Shown piece by piece: positions 43,703 through 52,126 of a stretch of DNA of 64,000 nucleotides. Source of the stretch: Phaeodactylibacter sp. (GTDB lineage: Bacteria > Bacteroidota > Bacteroidia > Chitinophagales > Saprospiraceae). Location of the stretch: contig NZ_JALEGS010000111.1 of assembly GCF_022763345.1 (NCBI RefSeq), positions 1 through 64,000 of the forward strand, in the 5' to 3' direction. Each line of letters begins with the position of its first letter. Positions within the stretch are counted from its first letter, which is position 1. Below the pieces are notes generated by a model. It worked only from the letters and a program-made list of their open reading frames with translations. It did no database searches and had not been told where the DNA came from. The position numbers and the translations under genes were made by a program.

Positions 43703-45229
43703 ATGCGCGGCTACCTGCTTTCTTTACTGCTTTCAGTTGGTTTTTTGGCTGTTTTTCATGCCTGCCGGCCTACTGCCGGACCATCCCAATCTACTCCCAC
43801 CGGAGCGGAATGGGCCCGTATCCACTGCGCCGCCTGCCATCAATTCCCGGAGCCGGAGCTATTGCCCAAATCAACCTGGGCCGCCCACGTACTGCCCCGC
43901 ATGGGCTACTTTCTGGGGCATTATCCGGATGCCGATACCCGTCAGCAAATGATTGAAAGCGGACCGGGAGGCCAGGCGGTGGAAGCCCGCCGTATTTTCC
44001 CCGAACAACCGCTGATTGATTCGGCAACCTGGATGGCTATTCAGGCCTTTTACCTGGAAAATGCACCAGCCGTATGGGACCTGCCTGCTCTATTGGCATT
44101 GGACACCACCTCACTTTTTCAGGCCCGCTTTCCGGACTATTTCCTCTCTCCTCCATCCACCACCCTGATCGATGCCTTCCCCGGGGGCCTATACCTGGGT
44201 GACGCTAACAAGCAGCGGCTGATGGTTTTTGACCAAAATCTAAATCTCCGGCAACAAGCCAAAGTCCGGCAAGGTGCAGTCAGCCTGCAGGACAACCCTA
44301 CCGATTTGCTCCTCACGGTCATGGGCTCTTTCTCCCCTACGGATGCGCCCGAAGGTTTTCTGCTTCAATTGCCCAAAGGAGGTGGGCAGCCTCCGCAAAT
44401 CCTCATCGACAGCCTGCAACGGCCCGTGCATAGTGCCTATGCTGATCTGAACGGTGACGGCCGCATGGATGTGGTGATTGCCGAATTTGCCAAATGGACC
44501 GGACGGCTGGCCTGGTGGGAACAACATCCGGATGGCACCTTTGCCCCACACACCCTGCGCGCGCAGCCCGGCGCCATCAAAACCGCTATTGAGGACTTTA
44601 CCGGAGACGGTAAGCCAGATATCCTGGCGCTCTTCGGGCAGGGCGACGAGGGGTTCTGGTTGTATGAAAATCTAGGGAATGGCATGTTTGAAGAGAAGCT
44701 CCTCCTTCGCCTGCCCGCTTCCTACGGCTCAAGCACCTTCCGTTTGCTCGACTATAATCAGGACGGGCATACCGACATTCTCTACACCGCTGGCGATAAT
44801 GCCGACTACCCGCCTGTGCTGAAGCCTTACCACGGTATCTACCTCTTTGAAAACGATGGGGAAATGGGGTTTGAACAAGCCTTTTTTCAGCCACTGCCCG
44901 GCGCTTACGATGCCATCCCCGGGGATTTTGATCAGGATGGAGACCTGGACCTGGCAGCGATCTCCTTTTTTCCGGATTTTAAGCGGCAGCCGGAGGCCAG
45001 TTTTGTCTTTTTTGAAAATCAGGGCGGCTGGACCATGCGGGCTTCCACTTTTCCACAATCCAAGCTTGGAAGATGGATCGTCATGGACAGTGCCGATATC
45101 GACTCAGATGGGGACGACGACCTGGTCTTGGGGTCCCTCGCCTTTGAAGTTGTACCGGATCGGGGAGAAATAGAAGGCTGGGTGCAGAAGGGCATCCCGT
45201 TTGTGGTGCTTGAGAATCAGCTAAAGTAG
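43703..45229 (+). CDS. VCBS/FG-GAP repeat lipoprotein with CxxCH motif
   Basis: A 508-residue exported lipoprotein; signal MRGYLLSLLLSVGFLAVFHAC. A c-type haem motif C42-A-A-C45-H46 lies in HCAACHQFPEPELLPKSTW. The rest is a beta-propeller built from FG-GAP/VCBS repeats, each with a Ca-binding loop: DLNGDGRMDVV, DFTGDGKPDIL, DYNQDGHTDIL, DFDQDGDLDLA and DIDSDGDDDLV. Haem attachment to a propeller lipoprotein is unusual, though several Bacteroidota and Planctomycetota have it. The divergent di-haem peroxidase is a natural electron partner, by inference. Confidence 0.87.
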   Translation: MRGYLLSLLLSVGFLAVFHACRPTAGPSQSTPTGAEWARIHCAACHQFPEPELLPKSTWAAHVLPRMGYFLGHYPDADTRQQMIESGPGGQAVEARRIFPEQPLIDSATWMAIQAFYLENAPAVWDLPALLALDTTSLFQARFPDYFLSPPSTTLIDAFPGGLYLGDANKQRLMVFDQNLNLRQQAKVRQGAVSLQDNPTDLLLTVMGSFSPTDAPEGFLLQLPKGGGQPPQILIDSLQRPVHSAYADLNGDGRMDVVIAEFAKWTGRLAWWEQHPDGTFAPHTLRAQPGAIKTAIEDFTGDGKPDILALFGQGDEGFWLYENLGNGMFEEKLLLRLPASYGSSTFRLLDYNQDGHTDILYTAGDNADYPPVLKPYHGIYLFENDGEMGFEQAFFQPLPGAYDAIPGDFDQDGDLDLAAISFFPDFKRQPEASFVFFENQGGWTMRASTFPQSKLGRWIVMDSADIDSDGDDDLVLGSLAFEVVPDRGEIEGWVQKGIPFVVLENQLK

Positions 45230-45252
45230 AGGGGCAACTGCCTCTTTTTTTA
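45228..45252 (+). terminator. Weak terminator after the VCBS lipoprotein gene
   Basis: AGAGG pairs with CCTCT around GGCAACTG, followed by TTTTTTT. The stem includes the stop codon and is short. Confidence 0.5.
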
Positions 45253-45290
45253 CTATTTTAGTTCAAAAATTGAGCACAGCAATAACTCCA

Positions 45291-46688
45291 ATGCGGTCTT
45301 CCGCCCTTGATGCCCTACGTGGGCTGGCCATTATTGGCATGATTCTGTCCGGACATATTGCGCACGGCGGTGTCCTACCTGCCTGGATGCACCACGCTCA
45401 GGTGCCTCCTCCTGATCATCAGTTCAATCCTGCTATAGCAGGGATCACCTGGGTGGATTTGGTTTTTCCGATGTTTCTATTTGCTATGGGCATGGCCTTT
45501 CCGTTTTCCCTCCGCAGCCGGTTAGGGAAAGGCGTCGCGGAGTGGCGTATCGTCTTACAGGCCTTCAAACGTTGGGGCTGGTTGTTCTTTTTTGCCTTGT
45601 TCTACCAGCATCTGATCCCGCAATACATGACAAGCAGCCCGGGCACCGTGGAGCAACTGCTGGCTTTGGGGGGCTTTGTGCTGCTGTTTGCCATCTATGG
45701 CACGCACCCGCGCATACGGCAGTGGAAGTACCACGAACACTTTAACACCCTCGGGCTCTTACTGGCCATCGTGTACCTGCTATTGCTACCCGGTGAGTCT
45801 AAACCCGGGGACAGCCGGTACTTCTCACTGGAACGGACCGATATTATCATCCTGATTTTGTCCAACGTTGCTTTCTTTGGCGCAGTGGCCTGGCTGTTGA
45901 CCCGCAACAACGTGCTGCCCCGGCTGGCCCTTCTGGCGGTGCTGTTCGCCCTTCGCCTCAGCCAATCTGCCGGCGACAACTGGACCGCAGTGCTTTGGAA
46001 CGGCTCTCCCCTGCCCTGGTTCTTCAATTTCAGCTTTTTACAGTACCTGCATATTGTGCTCGCCGGATCCATTGTGGGTGATTTGGCACAAGCCTATGCT
46101 GCCAAAAGAGAGACCGGCGATGGTTCTTCCTCCCTGACTGCTACCGGATGGCTTATGGTCGCCCTGGTCATGTTATCTCTTACTGGTCTATTTGGCCGTT
46201 GGGGGTTTCCGTTGTTCCTGCTGCAATTAGGCTTTTTGGCGCTTACAGCCCTGCTGCTTCGAAAAGACGGCTCTCCCACCGCCCGTTTCCTGGGCCAATT
46301 GCTGGCATGGGGCAGTGCTTTCCTGATCATAGGTATGGCTTTTGAGCCCTATGAGGGCGGCATTCGTAAGGATCACGCCACGATGAGCTACTACTATGTG
46401 ACTGCCGGGCTGTCCACCTTCCTGTTTATGGCCTTCTTCCTCTTGCTCGACCACTACCGGGCACGAGGTTGGCAGTGGCTAACTCACACTGGCCGCAACC
46501 CTATGATTGCCTACGTAGCGCCCTGGCTGCTGGTGTGGCCGATCTTAAAAATTTCCGGGCTGGCCGGCTTTGTGGAAGGTATGAATGGCAACGCGCTGCT
46601 GGGATTGCTTCGGGGCGTGCTCATTACCGGGCTATCGCTGGCAGCTACGGTGGGGCTGACGCGTTGGGGGTGGAGATGGAAGACGTAA
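45291..46688 (+). CDS. Acyltransferase-like membrane protein (DUF5009/HGSNAT type)
   Basis: Polytopic membrane protein of about 465 residues read from the ATG giving MRSSALDALRGLAIIGMIL; a TTG seven codons upstream is also possible. The opening SALDALRGLAIIGM and the segment WVDLVFPMFLFAMGMAFPFSL match the DUF5009/heparan-alpha-glucosaminide acetyltransferase type, with about 11 membrane helices. It ends with HTGRNPMIAYVAPWLL, conserved in the group. Likely transfers an acetyl group to a glycan across the membrane, by family. Confidence 0.85.
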   Translation: MRSSALDALRGLAIIGMILSGHIAHGGVLPAWMHHAQVPPPDHQFNPAIAGITWVDLVFPMFLFAMGMAFPFSLRSRLGKGVAEWRIVLQAFKRWGWLFFFALFYQHLIPQYMTSSPGTVEQLLALGGFVLLFAIYGTHPRIRQWKYHEHFNTLGLLLAIVYLLLLPGESKPGDSRYFSLERTDIIILILSNVAFFGAVAWLLTRNNVLPRLALLAVLFALRLSQSAGDNWTAVLWNGSPLPWFFNFSFLQYLHIVLAGSIVGDLAQAYAAKRETGDGSSSLTATGWLMVALVMLSLTGLFGRWGFPLFLLQLGFLALTALLLRKDGSPTARFLGQLLAWGSAFLIIGMAFEPYEGGIRKDHATMSYYYVTAGLSTFLFMAFFLLLDHYRARGWQWLTHTGRNPMIAYVAPWLLVWPILKISGLAGFVEGMNGNALLGLLRGVLITGLSLAATVGLTRWGWRWKT

Positions 46689-46795
46689 ATAGTGGTTAAT
46701 TTCAGATTGTATTTTATCGTTTCATCGCTTACTCCTTAAGCCTAAGTTCAGCCACTTACAGAACATTGATTACCAGCCTGGCCCCGAACGAGAAG

Positions 46796-47728
46796 TTAGT
46801 GGTCAGACCGAAGAATAGTTTTTATATCCTGGGCTAAGTCATGAGTAAAGGCAATGGCTCCCTCAACATTCAAATGATTTGCATCGAAGAAAGAATACGC
46901 TTCGGCTCTTTCGGAATAATCAAGGAAGGGCACCTTGTACTGCTCAGCAAGCTGCAACATCTCCTGATTGAAACCTGGAAAAATCTGAGTTTCTTTTCTG
47001 CGTACCTTGCTGGTGACGGGCATTCGTACCAATACTACCGTTCCTCTTTTTGACAAAGCATTTATCAATTCGGAAAGCGCCTGAATTCGCTCTGGTGAAG
47101 GGATCTTCTTGGTGGAAATGCGGTCAATTTCAGCAGCTTCATCCTCAAGTGATTCTGCCCCTTTCCGATCTTTCAGGCCCATCCATCCTCCTTCAAAGAA
47201 ACGGAAAGACTCGTTTTTTTCTGGTGGATCATTATCCAATATGGTGGACTTCTTCCGCCTGATTTTCCTTAGAAAATACTCTACATTAGGGTTGATGTTG
47301 ACCAGAAAGAGGTCATAAATAGGATGCGCCCCTTCACTCCAAAGCGCTTTATATCTATTTTGTGACAGGTTATCCGGATTAACGGACAAAATAAAAACCG
47401 GAGTTTCTTTCCCTTTCGAAATCTTTCGCCTGACCAACTGATGATAATCCACCCCATAAGGTGTTACTGCTCCCACAAAGGCAAAATTGAGCATACGACC
47501 CTTCAACCCTAATTCCGCCTTTAGCACTTCAGGCGCAATACCAGTAGCCGCTCTGGAAATGCCCAAAATCAAATGCTCTGCCGAGTGAGTAAGCTTCGGA
47601 TAAAAACAATCCACATTTTTGACCTGATTATGAGAAACCTGAGCATATGGCGGAAGTACGATCATACCTAACACCAAACTTTTCAGCAGAAAAGTTAAAA
47701 CCGCTTTGTAAGGGTCGAACCAACTCAT
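46796..47728 (-). CDS. SGNH-type hydrolase-like protein, MBOAT partner
   Basis: A 310-residue protein with an N-terminal membrane anchor (VLTFLLKSLVLGMIVLPPYAQ). The SGNH pattern is visible: LILGISRAA with Ser58 at the nucleophile position and FFDANHLNVEGA with Asp282 and His285 near the C-terminus, as in DltD and AlgX-like proteins. It follows the MBOAT gene by 24 bp and would complete an O-acylation step on the outside of the inner membrane. Its base composition is somewhat more A/T-rich than the other two operon genes. Confidence 0.8.
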   Translation of the reverse strand: MSWFDPYKAVLTFLLKSLVLGMIVLPPYAQVSHNQVKNVDCFYPKLTHSAEHLILGISRAATGIAPEVLKAELGLKGRMLNFAFVGAVTPYGVDYHQLVRRKISKGKETPVFILSVNPDNLSQNRYKALWSEGAHPIYDLFLVNINPNVEYFLRKIRRKKSTILDNDPPEKNESFRFFEGGWMGLKDRKGAESLEDEAAEIDRISTKKIPSPERIQALSELINALSKRGTVVLVRMPVTSKVRRKETQIFPGFNQEMLQLAEQYKVPFLDYSERAEAYSFFDANHLNVEGAIAFTHDLAQDIKTILRSDH

Positions 47729-47752
47729 AACTCCAAAATTTTATAGCTGCTC

Positions 47753-49204
47753 CTAAAAATCAAAATAAATAAACTCCTGGTTGGAAGGCATACCGAAATA
47801 CAATACAGCATGCAACAAAATGAGGTAGTAAGCCCAACGCACCCACCAGGCCTGCTGGCTCAGAAACACATCAATACGCTGACCTCTGAGCAGATAATGA
47901 AACCCATCCATCAATAATAATGCTCCAATACCAATGGCAACCTCCCGTACATCGATTACATCGACAATACTAAAATGCAATTGTATAGGCTCCCAAAACC
48001 TAAGCTGGCTAATAAGCGCAAAGGCGGTTTGTACATCTACCGCGCGAAAGAAAATAATGCTAATAATAGCTAGATTAAAAAAGAACGCAAAATCAATCAG
48101 CCAGCGCAATGGCCTGCCCTTCGGCAAACCAATCTTGCTCAGCCCGCGATCTACAGGTTTCGACAGCAGAGACTCCAGTGCAACGAATAGCCCGTTGAGC
48201 CCGCCCCAGATCAGAAACGTCCACTCCGCACCGTGCCAAATGCCATTCAGCGTAAAGGAAATGACCGTGGCGACGAGTATCCACGCCATGCCCCGCCCCA
48301 TGGGCGTCAGCTGAAAAAACACATAGTCCCGAAACCAGTTGGTCAGCGTAATGTGCCACCCCCGCCAGAATTTATTGAAGGACGTGATGACATACACCCG
48401 GTTCTCAAAGTTTTGCGACAAGCGCACGCCCAATATCCGCGCACTACCAATGGCAATATCCGTGTAGGCCGAAAAATCGCAGAAAATCTGGAACAGAAAA
48501 AAGACCGAAGCCAGCCATATTGTGAAGCCTTCGTACTGCGTCGGGTGCCCGTAAACCTCGTCCACAAAGAGCGCCAGGCGGTCAGCTATGACCAGTTTTT
48601 TGAAAAGCCCCCAGAGGATAAGCTGCAGCCCGCCCACAATACGTTGGTAATCGAATTGGTAGTTGAAGTGGAACTGGGAAAGCAAATCCCGGGACCGCTC
48701 GATAGGACCAGCCACCAGCTGAGGGAAAAAACTCACGTACAGCGCATAACGCCCCAGGTGGCGCTCCGCTTTTGCAAAACCCTTGTACACATCAATGGTG
48801 TACGCCATCGTCTGAAAGGTGTAAAAGGAAATCCCCACCGGCAGGAGTATATCCAAATGGTAGGCTTCGAACGCCGGCTGAAACAGGCGGGCTACTTTAG
48901 CCGCCTCTCCACTCAAAAAATTAAAGTACTTAAAGGTGAACAACAGCCCCAAATTGGCTACGATACTGAGCCATAACCAGGTCTTTTTCCTTTGCCGGCT
49001 GCCCGCACTTTCTATTTGCAGGGCTGCTGTGTAATCGATCAGCGTGGACCCCACAATTAGCCAGATGTACCAGGGGTTCCAGTCCATGTAAAAGTAATAA
49101 CTGGCCACCAGCAGCCACGCCCAGCGGAAACGCACCGGCGTCAGGAAAAATACCAGGGCGACAATCGGCAAAAAGAGATAGTAATCCAGGGATGTAAATA
49201 ACAT
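47753..49204 (-). CDS. MBOAT family O-acyltransferase (AlgI/DltB-like)
   Basis: A 483-residue polytopic membrane protein. The family motifs are clear: ILLPVGISFYTFQTMAYTIDVY, FFPQLVAGPIERSRDLLSQF, FCDFSAYTDIAIG and LNGIWHGAEWTF with the catalytic His324. MBOAT proteins of the DltB/AlgI type move an acyl group from a thioester carrier on the inside to an acceptor outside. It lies 9 bp after the acyl-AMP ligase-carrier gene and before an SGNH gene, the same set of activities as dltABCD. Confidence 0.93.
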   Translation of the reverse strand: MLFTSLDYYLFLPIVALVFFLTPVRFRWAWLLVASYYFYMDWNPWYIWLIVGSTLIDYTAALQIESAGSRQRKKTWLWLSIVANLGLLFTFKYFNFLSGEAAKVARLFQPAFEAYHLDILLPVGISFYTFQTMAYTIDVYKGFAKAERHLGRYALYVSFFPQLVAGPIERSRDLLSQFHFNYQFDYQRIVGGLQLILWGLFKKLVIADRLALFVDEVYGHPTQYEGFTIWLASVFFLFQIFCDFSAYTDIAIGSARILGVRLSQNFENRVYVITSFNKFWRGWHITLTNWFRDYVFFQLTPMGRGMAWILVATVISFTLNGIWHGAEWTFLIWGGLNGLFVALESLLSKPVDRGLSKIGLPKGRPLRWLIDFAFFFNLAIISIIFFRAVDVQTAFALISQLRFWEPIQLHFSIVDVIDVREVAIGIGALLLMDGFHYLLRGQRIDVFLSQQAWWVRWAYYLILLHAVLYFGMPSNQEFIYFDF

Positions 49205-49213
49205 AGCTGGTGC

Positions 49214-51214
49214 TTAGTCGTGGTTTTCCTGATATTGCTTAAGCAGATGCTCAGCCAGCTCCTGTATCGAATCGAACGCCCAAAAGGTGTCTGGGGTGAG
49301 CCGGAGCTTCAGCCAGTCTGACAACTCATCGGAGATAAAGACCGCATCCACTGATTCCAGCGGATAGGCTTTGACCGGGTCGGCGGCTTTGATCTGCTCC
49401 ATTGGCATTTTTACTTTTTCGGCAATCTGAAGCTTTAGCCATTCCACAATCGCCGGCACGCCAAAACCAGCAGTTCCTGGTTCAGGAATAGGAGCTGCTT
49501 CGGTAACAATAGTTTCGGGTTGAGCCCACTTGTGCATTATCCTCAATGCCCCGTTTTGGTAATCCTCCCGGGCTGCATAGCGCTGTACCTTGCCACTCGA
49601 TGTTTTGGGCAGGCTCATGGGCCGGATCAGTACGATTGCGTGAGGCTGAATTTCAAAAACCTCGCTCACGGCCTGCCGGATGGCATCCACCACCTCCTGC
49701 TCATTCGCATTGCGCCACTCGGTCCGGCGGACTTCCTGTACGAGAACGAGGCGCTCACGGCCTGCTTTTTCTATTGCAAAGGCTGCACAGCCGTTGTCCT
49801 GAAGGGCAGGATGCGCATGCTCCACTACCTCCTCAATATCGTCCGGGTAGTAGTTGGTGCCTCGGATGATGATCAAATCTTTTTCCCGGCCGGTAATAAA
49901 TAACTCGCCATTTACCAGAAAGCCCAGGTCACCGGTGCGGAGGTAGGGCCCTTCGCCGGAAGCTGTATAATTTTCAAATGTCTTTTTGCTTTCTTCCGGC
50001 CGTTCCCAGTAACCGGAGGCGATGGAGCCGGGATAACCCGCCCATATCTCCCCTTCCTTACCTTCCGGGCATAGCGCTCTGGTCCCGGTATCCACAATAA
50101 CCACCCCTGCCCCGTCAACTGGTTTTCCATTGCTGACCTGCACCTGCTCAGGATTGGCACCCTGAAGTGCCCCATCGTCCCATGACAGTAAAGATTGCCC
50201 GGCTTCCGGATAATGCACCTTAGCTTTTTGGTCAATAGCGGAGGTCGTCACGATAAGGGTCGCTTCCGCCAGGCCGAAGGAAGGCAGGAATCCGGTTTTG
50301 GGAAATCCCACCGGACCAAAACGCTCACAGAAGGCCTGAATCGTACGCCACCGCACCCGCTCCGAGCCGGAAACCACACTGCGAATACTGCTGAGGTCCA
50401 GCCCTTCGAGCTGCTCGTCCGTGATTTTCTCGCAGCACAAATCAAAGGCAAAATTGGGGCCAAGGGTAAACTCAGCCTGATAACGGCTAACTGCAGCGAG
50501 CCATCGCACAGGCTTTTGTATAAAATGAACCGGAGACATAAAATAGCACTCCACCCCACCCTGAAATAAATAGGTTAACATGGAAATCAGCCCCATGTCG
50601 TGGTACATCGGTATCCAGGAAACACTTTTTGAAAGGTCAGGGATGTGCGTCTGCATACAGCCGATAATATTGGCCATGACATTTTCATGCCGGATGATGA
50701 CGCCCTTAGGGTCACCTGTGGAACCTGATGTATACTGTAGGTAGGCTATACCTTCAAGGTCGGGCTGATGCGGCACCCACTCGGCAGATGTGCCCATCAA
50801 TCCCTCTATAGGCAGGAAAGTATAAGCGGAGAAATCTTCTTTCATTCCTTCCATATACTCCACCCCTTTTTGGTCAGCCAGAATAAACCTGGCACCACAA
50901 TCCTGCATGATTGCTTTGAGGCGCAACAAATTCCGGTTATTGCGGGGCGGGTAGGCAGGCACGGCAATCACACCTGCGTAGAAACAGCCAAATAAGGCAA
51001 TCAGATACTCTATCCCCTGCGGAAAAAGCAAAAGCAATCGCTCCCCCTTTAGCCCATGTTCTTGCAAATGAGCCGCTACACGCCGGGCCTGCTCATCGAA
51101 CAGCCGGTGGCTTAAGGATTGCTCATCAGACACGCCATCTCTCAAAAAAATGAAAGGAGTGAAATCAGGTGCCTCTTGTACACGACGCTGTAACAGGTCA
51201 ACGAGATTTTCCAT
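49214..51214 (-). CDS. Fatty acyl-AMP ligase fused to an acyl carrier domain
   Basis: A 666-residue two-domain protein. The adenylation domain has YLQYTSGSTGDPKGVIIRH (ATP loop), WIPMYHDMGLI, YLRTGDLGFL and GREKDLIIIRGTNYYPDDIE, all typical of fatty acyl-AMP ligases. The last 80 residues (VPAIVEWLKLQIAEKVKM to LAEHLLKQYQ) are a carrier domain with the phosphopantetheine Ser621 in PLESVDAV. Activated fatty acid would thus be loaded onto its own carrier. It is first in the operon with MBOAT and SGNH genes. The acyl chain is not known; a CoA-ligase role is less likely given the fused carrier. Confidence 0.92.
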   Translation of the reverse strand: MENLVDLLQRRVQEAPDFTPFIFLRDGVSDEQSLSHRLFDEQARRVAAHLQEHGLKGERLLLLFPQGIEYLIALFGCFYAGVIAVPAYPPRNNRNLLRLKAIMQDCGARFILADQKGVEYMEGMKEDFSAYTFLPIEGLMGTSAEWVPHQPDLEGIAYLQYTSGSTGDPKGVIIRHENVMANIIGCMQTHIPDLSKSVSWIPMYHDMGLISMLTYLFQGGVECYFMSPVHFIQKPVRWLAAVSRYQAEFTLGPNFAFDLCCEKITDEQLEGLDLSSIRSVVSGSERVRWRTIQAFCERFGPVGFPKTGFLPSFGLAEATLIVTTSAIDQKAKVHYPEAGQSLLSWDDGALQGANPEQVQVSNGKPVDGAGVVIVDTGTRALCPEGKEGEIWAGYPGSIASGYWERPEESKKTFENYTASGEGPYLRTGDLGFLVNGELFITGREKDLIIIRGTNYYPDDIEEVVEHAHPALQDNGCAAFAIEKAGRERLVLVQEVRRTEWRNANEQEVVDAIRQAVSEVFEIQPHAIVLIRPMSLPKTSSGKVQRYAAREDYQNGALRIMHKWAQPETIVTEAAPIPEPGTAGFGVPAIVEWLKLQIAEKVKMPMEQIKAADPVKAYPLESVDAVFISDELSDWLKLRLTPDTFWAFDSIQELAEHLLKQYQENHD

Positions 51215-51301
51215 ATCTGAGAAAATGTGGTATCTGATTAATGTTTATCTGACAAAACTCGTATTTTTTTCCGTAGTTTCGATGAAAACTACTGCCCCTT
51301 T

Positions 51302-52057
51302 ATGAAAGAAGCACTGTTCTGGATCTTTATCATCATCTTCTCCCTCACTGCGATCATCACCCTGCTGGGGATTACAGGCGTTATTAAAACCATCAAGGAA
51401 AACTACCTGAATGCCCTCTTCACCGCACTTATCCTGGAGGTCGTCGCTGCAGTAGTCCTGCTCTTTCAAAACACCGATTTTCTTACGGGCCCGGTAGCAG
51501 ATGGCCCCTGCCTGGAGGAGGTGATCACCCGGTCAGGCCTTACCGCACAGGCGGGGCAGGCGGCCAACGCCTCAGACTTTTTGGTGGAACAACTCAAACG
51601 CCTTTCCGTACTGGATGCCGCCACGGGCGATCAGGCCCTGCTCGCCGCCCAGTTGCAGGAACGGGACTCCCTACTGGAGGTGGCGAATACTGAAATCGAA
51701 GCGCTGGAAACCGAGCTTCAGCAACTTGGCCAGCAGTTTTATACCAAAATCACCAAGCTGCGCAACTACATCAGCCAGTACGGAGGCTTCATCAATCTGG
51801 CCTGGCGGGCAGAAGACAAAGCACCCGTATACCGCCTGCTGATTGAAATCTTTGGGGACATGGGCCTCATTCAGGATGAAAACACGCTTTACACTGGTGA
51901 AAACCGGGCCCAAATCAACTTTGCCGCCGTACGGTCTATCTACAAGGAATACAAAGCCAGCCTGCAGCAAGCCGTTGATAGCGACACCAAAGTTTACGTT
52001 GGCGAATACGATACCATCTTGTTTATCCGGACCTACCTCAACCAAACCGCCTACTGA
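51302..52057 (+). CDS. Membrane protein with coiled coil, function unknown
   Basis: A 251-residue protein with two N-terminal hydrophobic helices (IFIIIFSLTAIITLLGI and LFTALILEVVAAVVLLF), then a coiled-coil region around residues 95-160 (ERDSLLEVANTEIEALETELQQLGQQF) and a globular C-terminus (YRLLIEIFGDMGLIQDENTLYTGE). I recognise no family. It is divergent from the acyl-AMP ligase gene with an 87-bp gap, and a relation to that operon is possible but unsupported. Confidence 0.7.
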   Translation: MKEALFWIFIIIFSLTAIITLLGITGVIKTIKENYLNALFTALILEVVAAVVLLFQNTDFLTGPVADGPCLEEVITRSGLTAQAGQAANASDFLVEQLKRLSVLDAATGDQALLAAQLQERDSLLEVANTEIEALETELQQLGQQFYTKITKLRNYISQYGGFINLAWRAEDKAPVYRLLIEIFGDMGLIQDENTLYTGENRAQINFAAVRSIYKEYKASLQQAVDSDTKVYVGEYDTILFIRTYLNQTAY

Positions 52058-52085
52058 TCTATTTTTAATAGCAAAGGGAAACCCC

Positions 52086-52093
52086 TAACTTCG
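52086..52093 (+). promoter_or_regulatory. Candidate -7 promoter element (TAACTTCG)
   Basis: One mismatch from TAnnTTTG, 33 bp before the start codon of the glutamate semialdehyde dehydrogenase gene. Confidence 0.3.
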
Positions 52094-52126
52094 CGCCAAA
52101 ATTACATAACCGATAAAACCAGTGAT

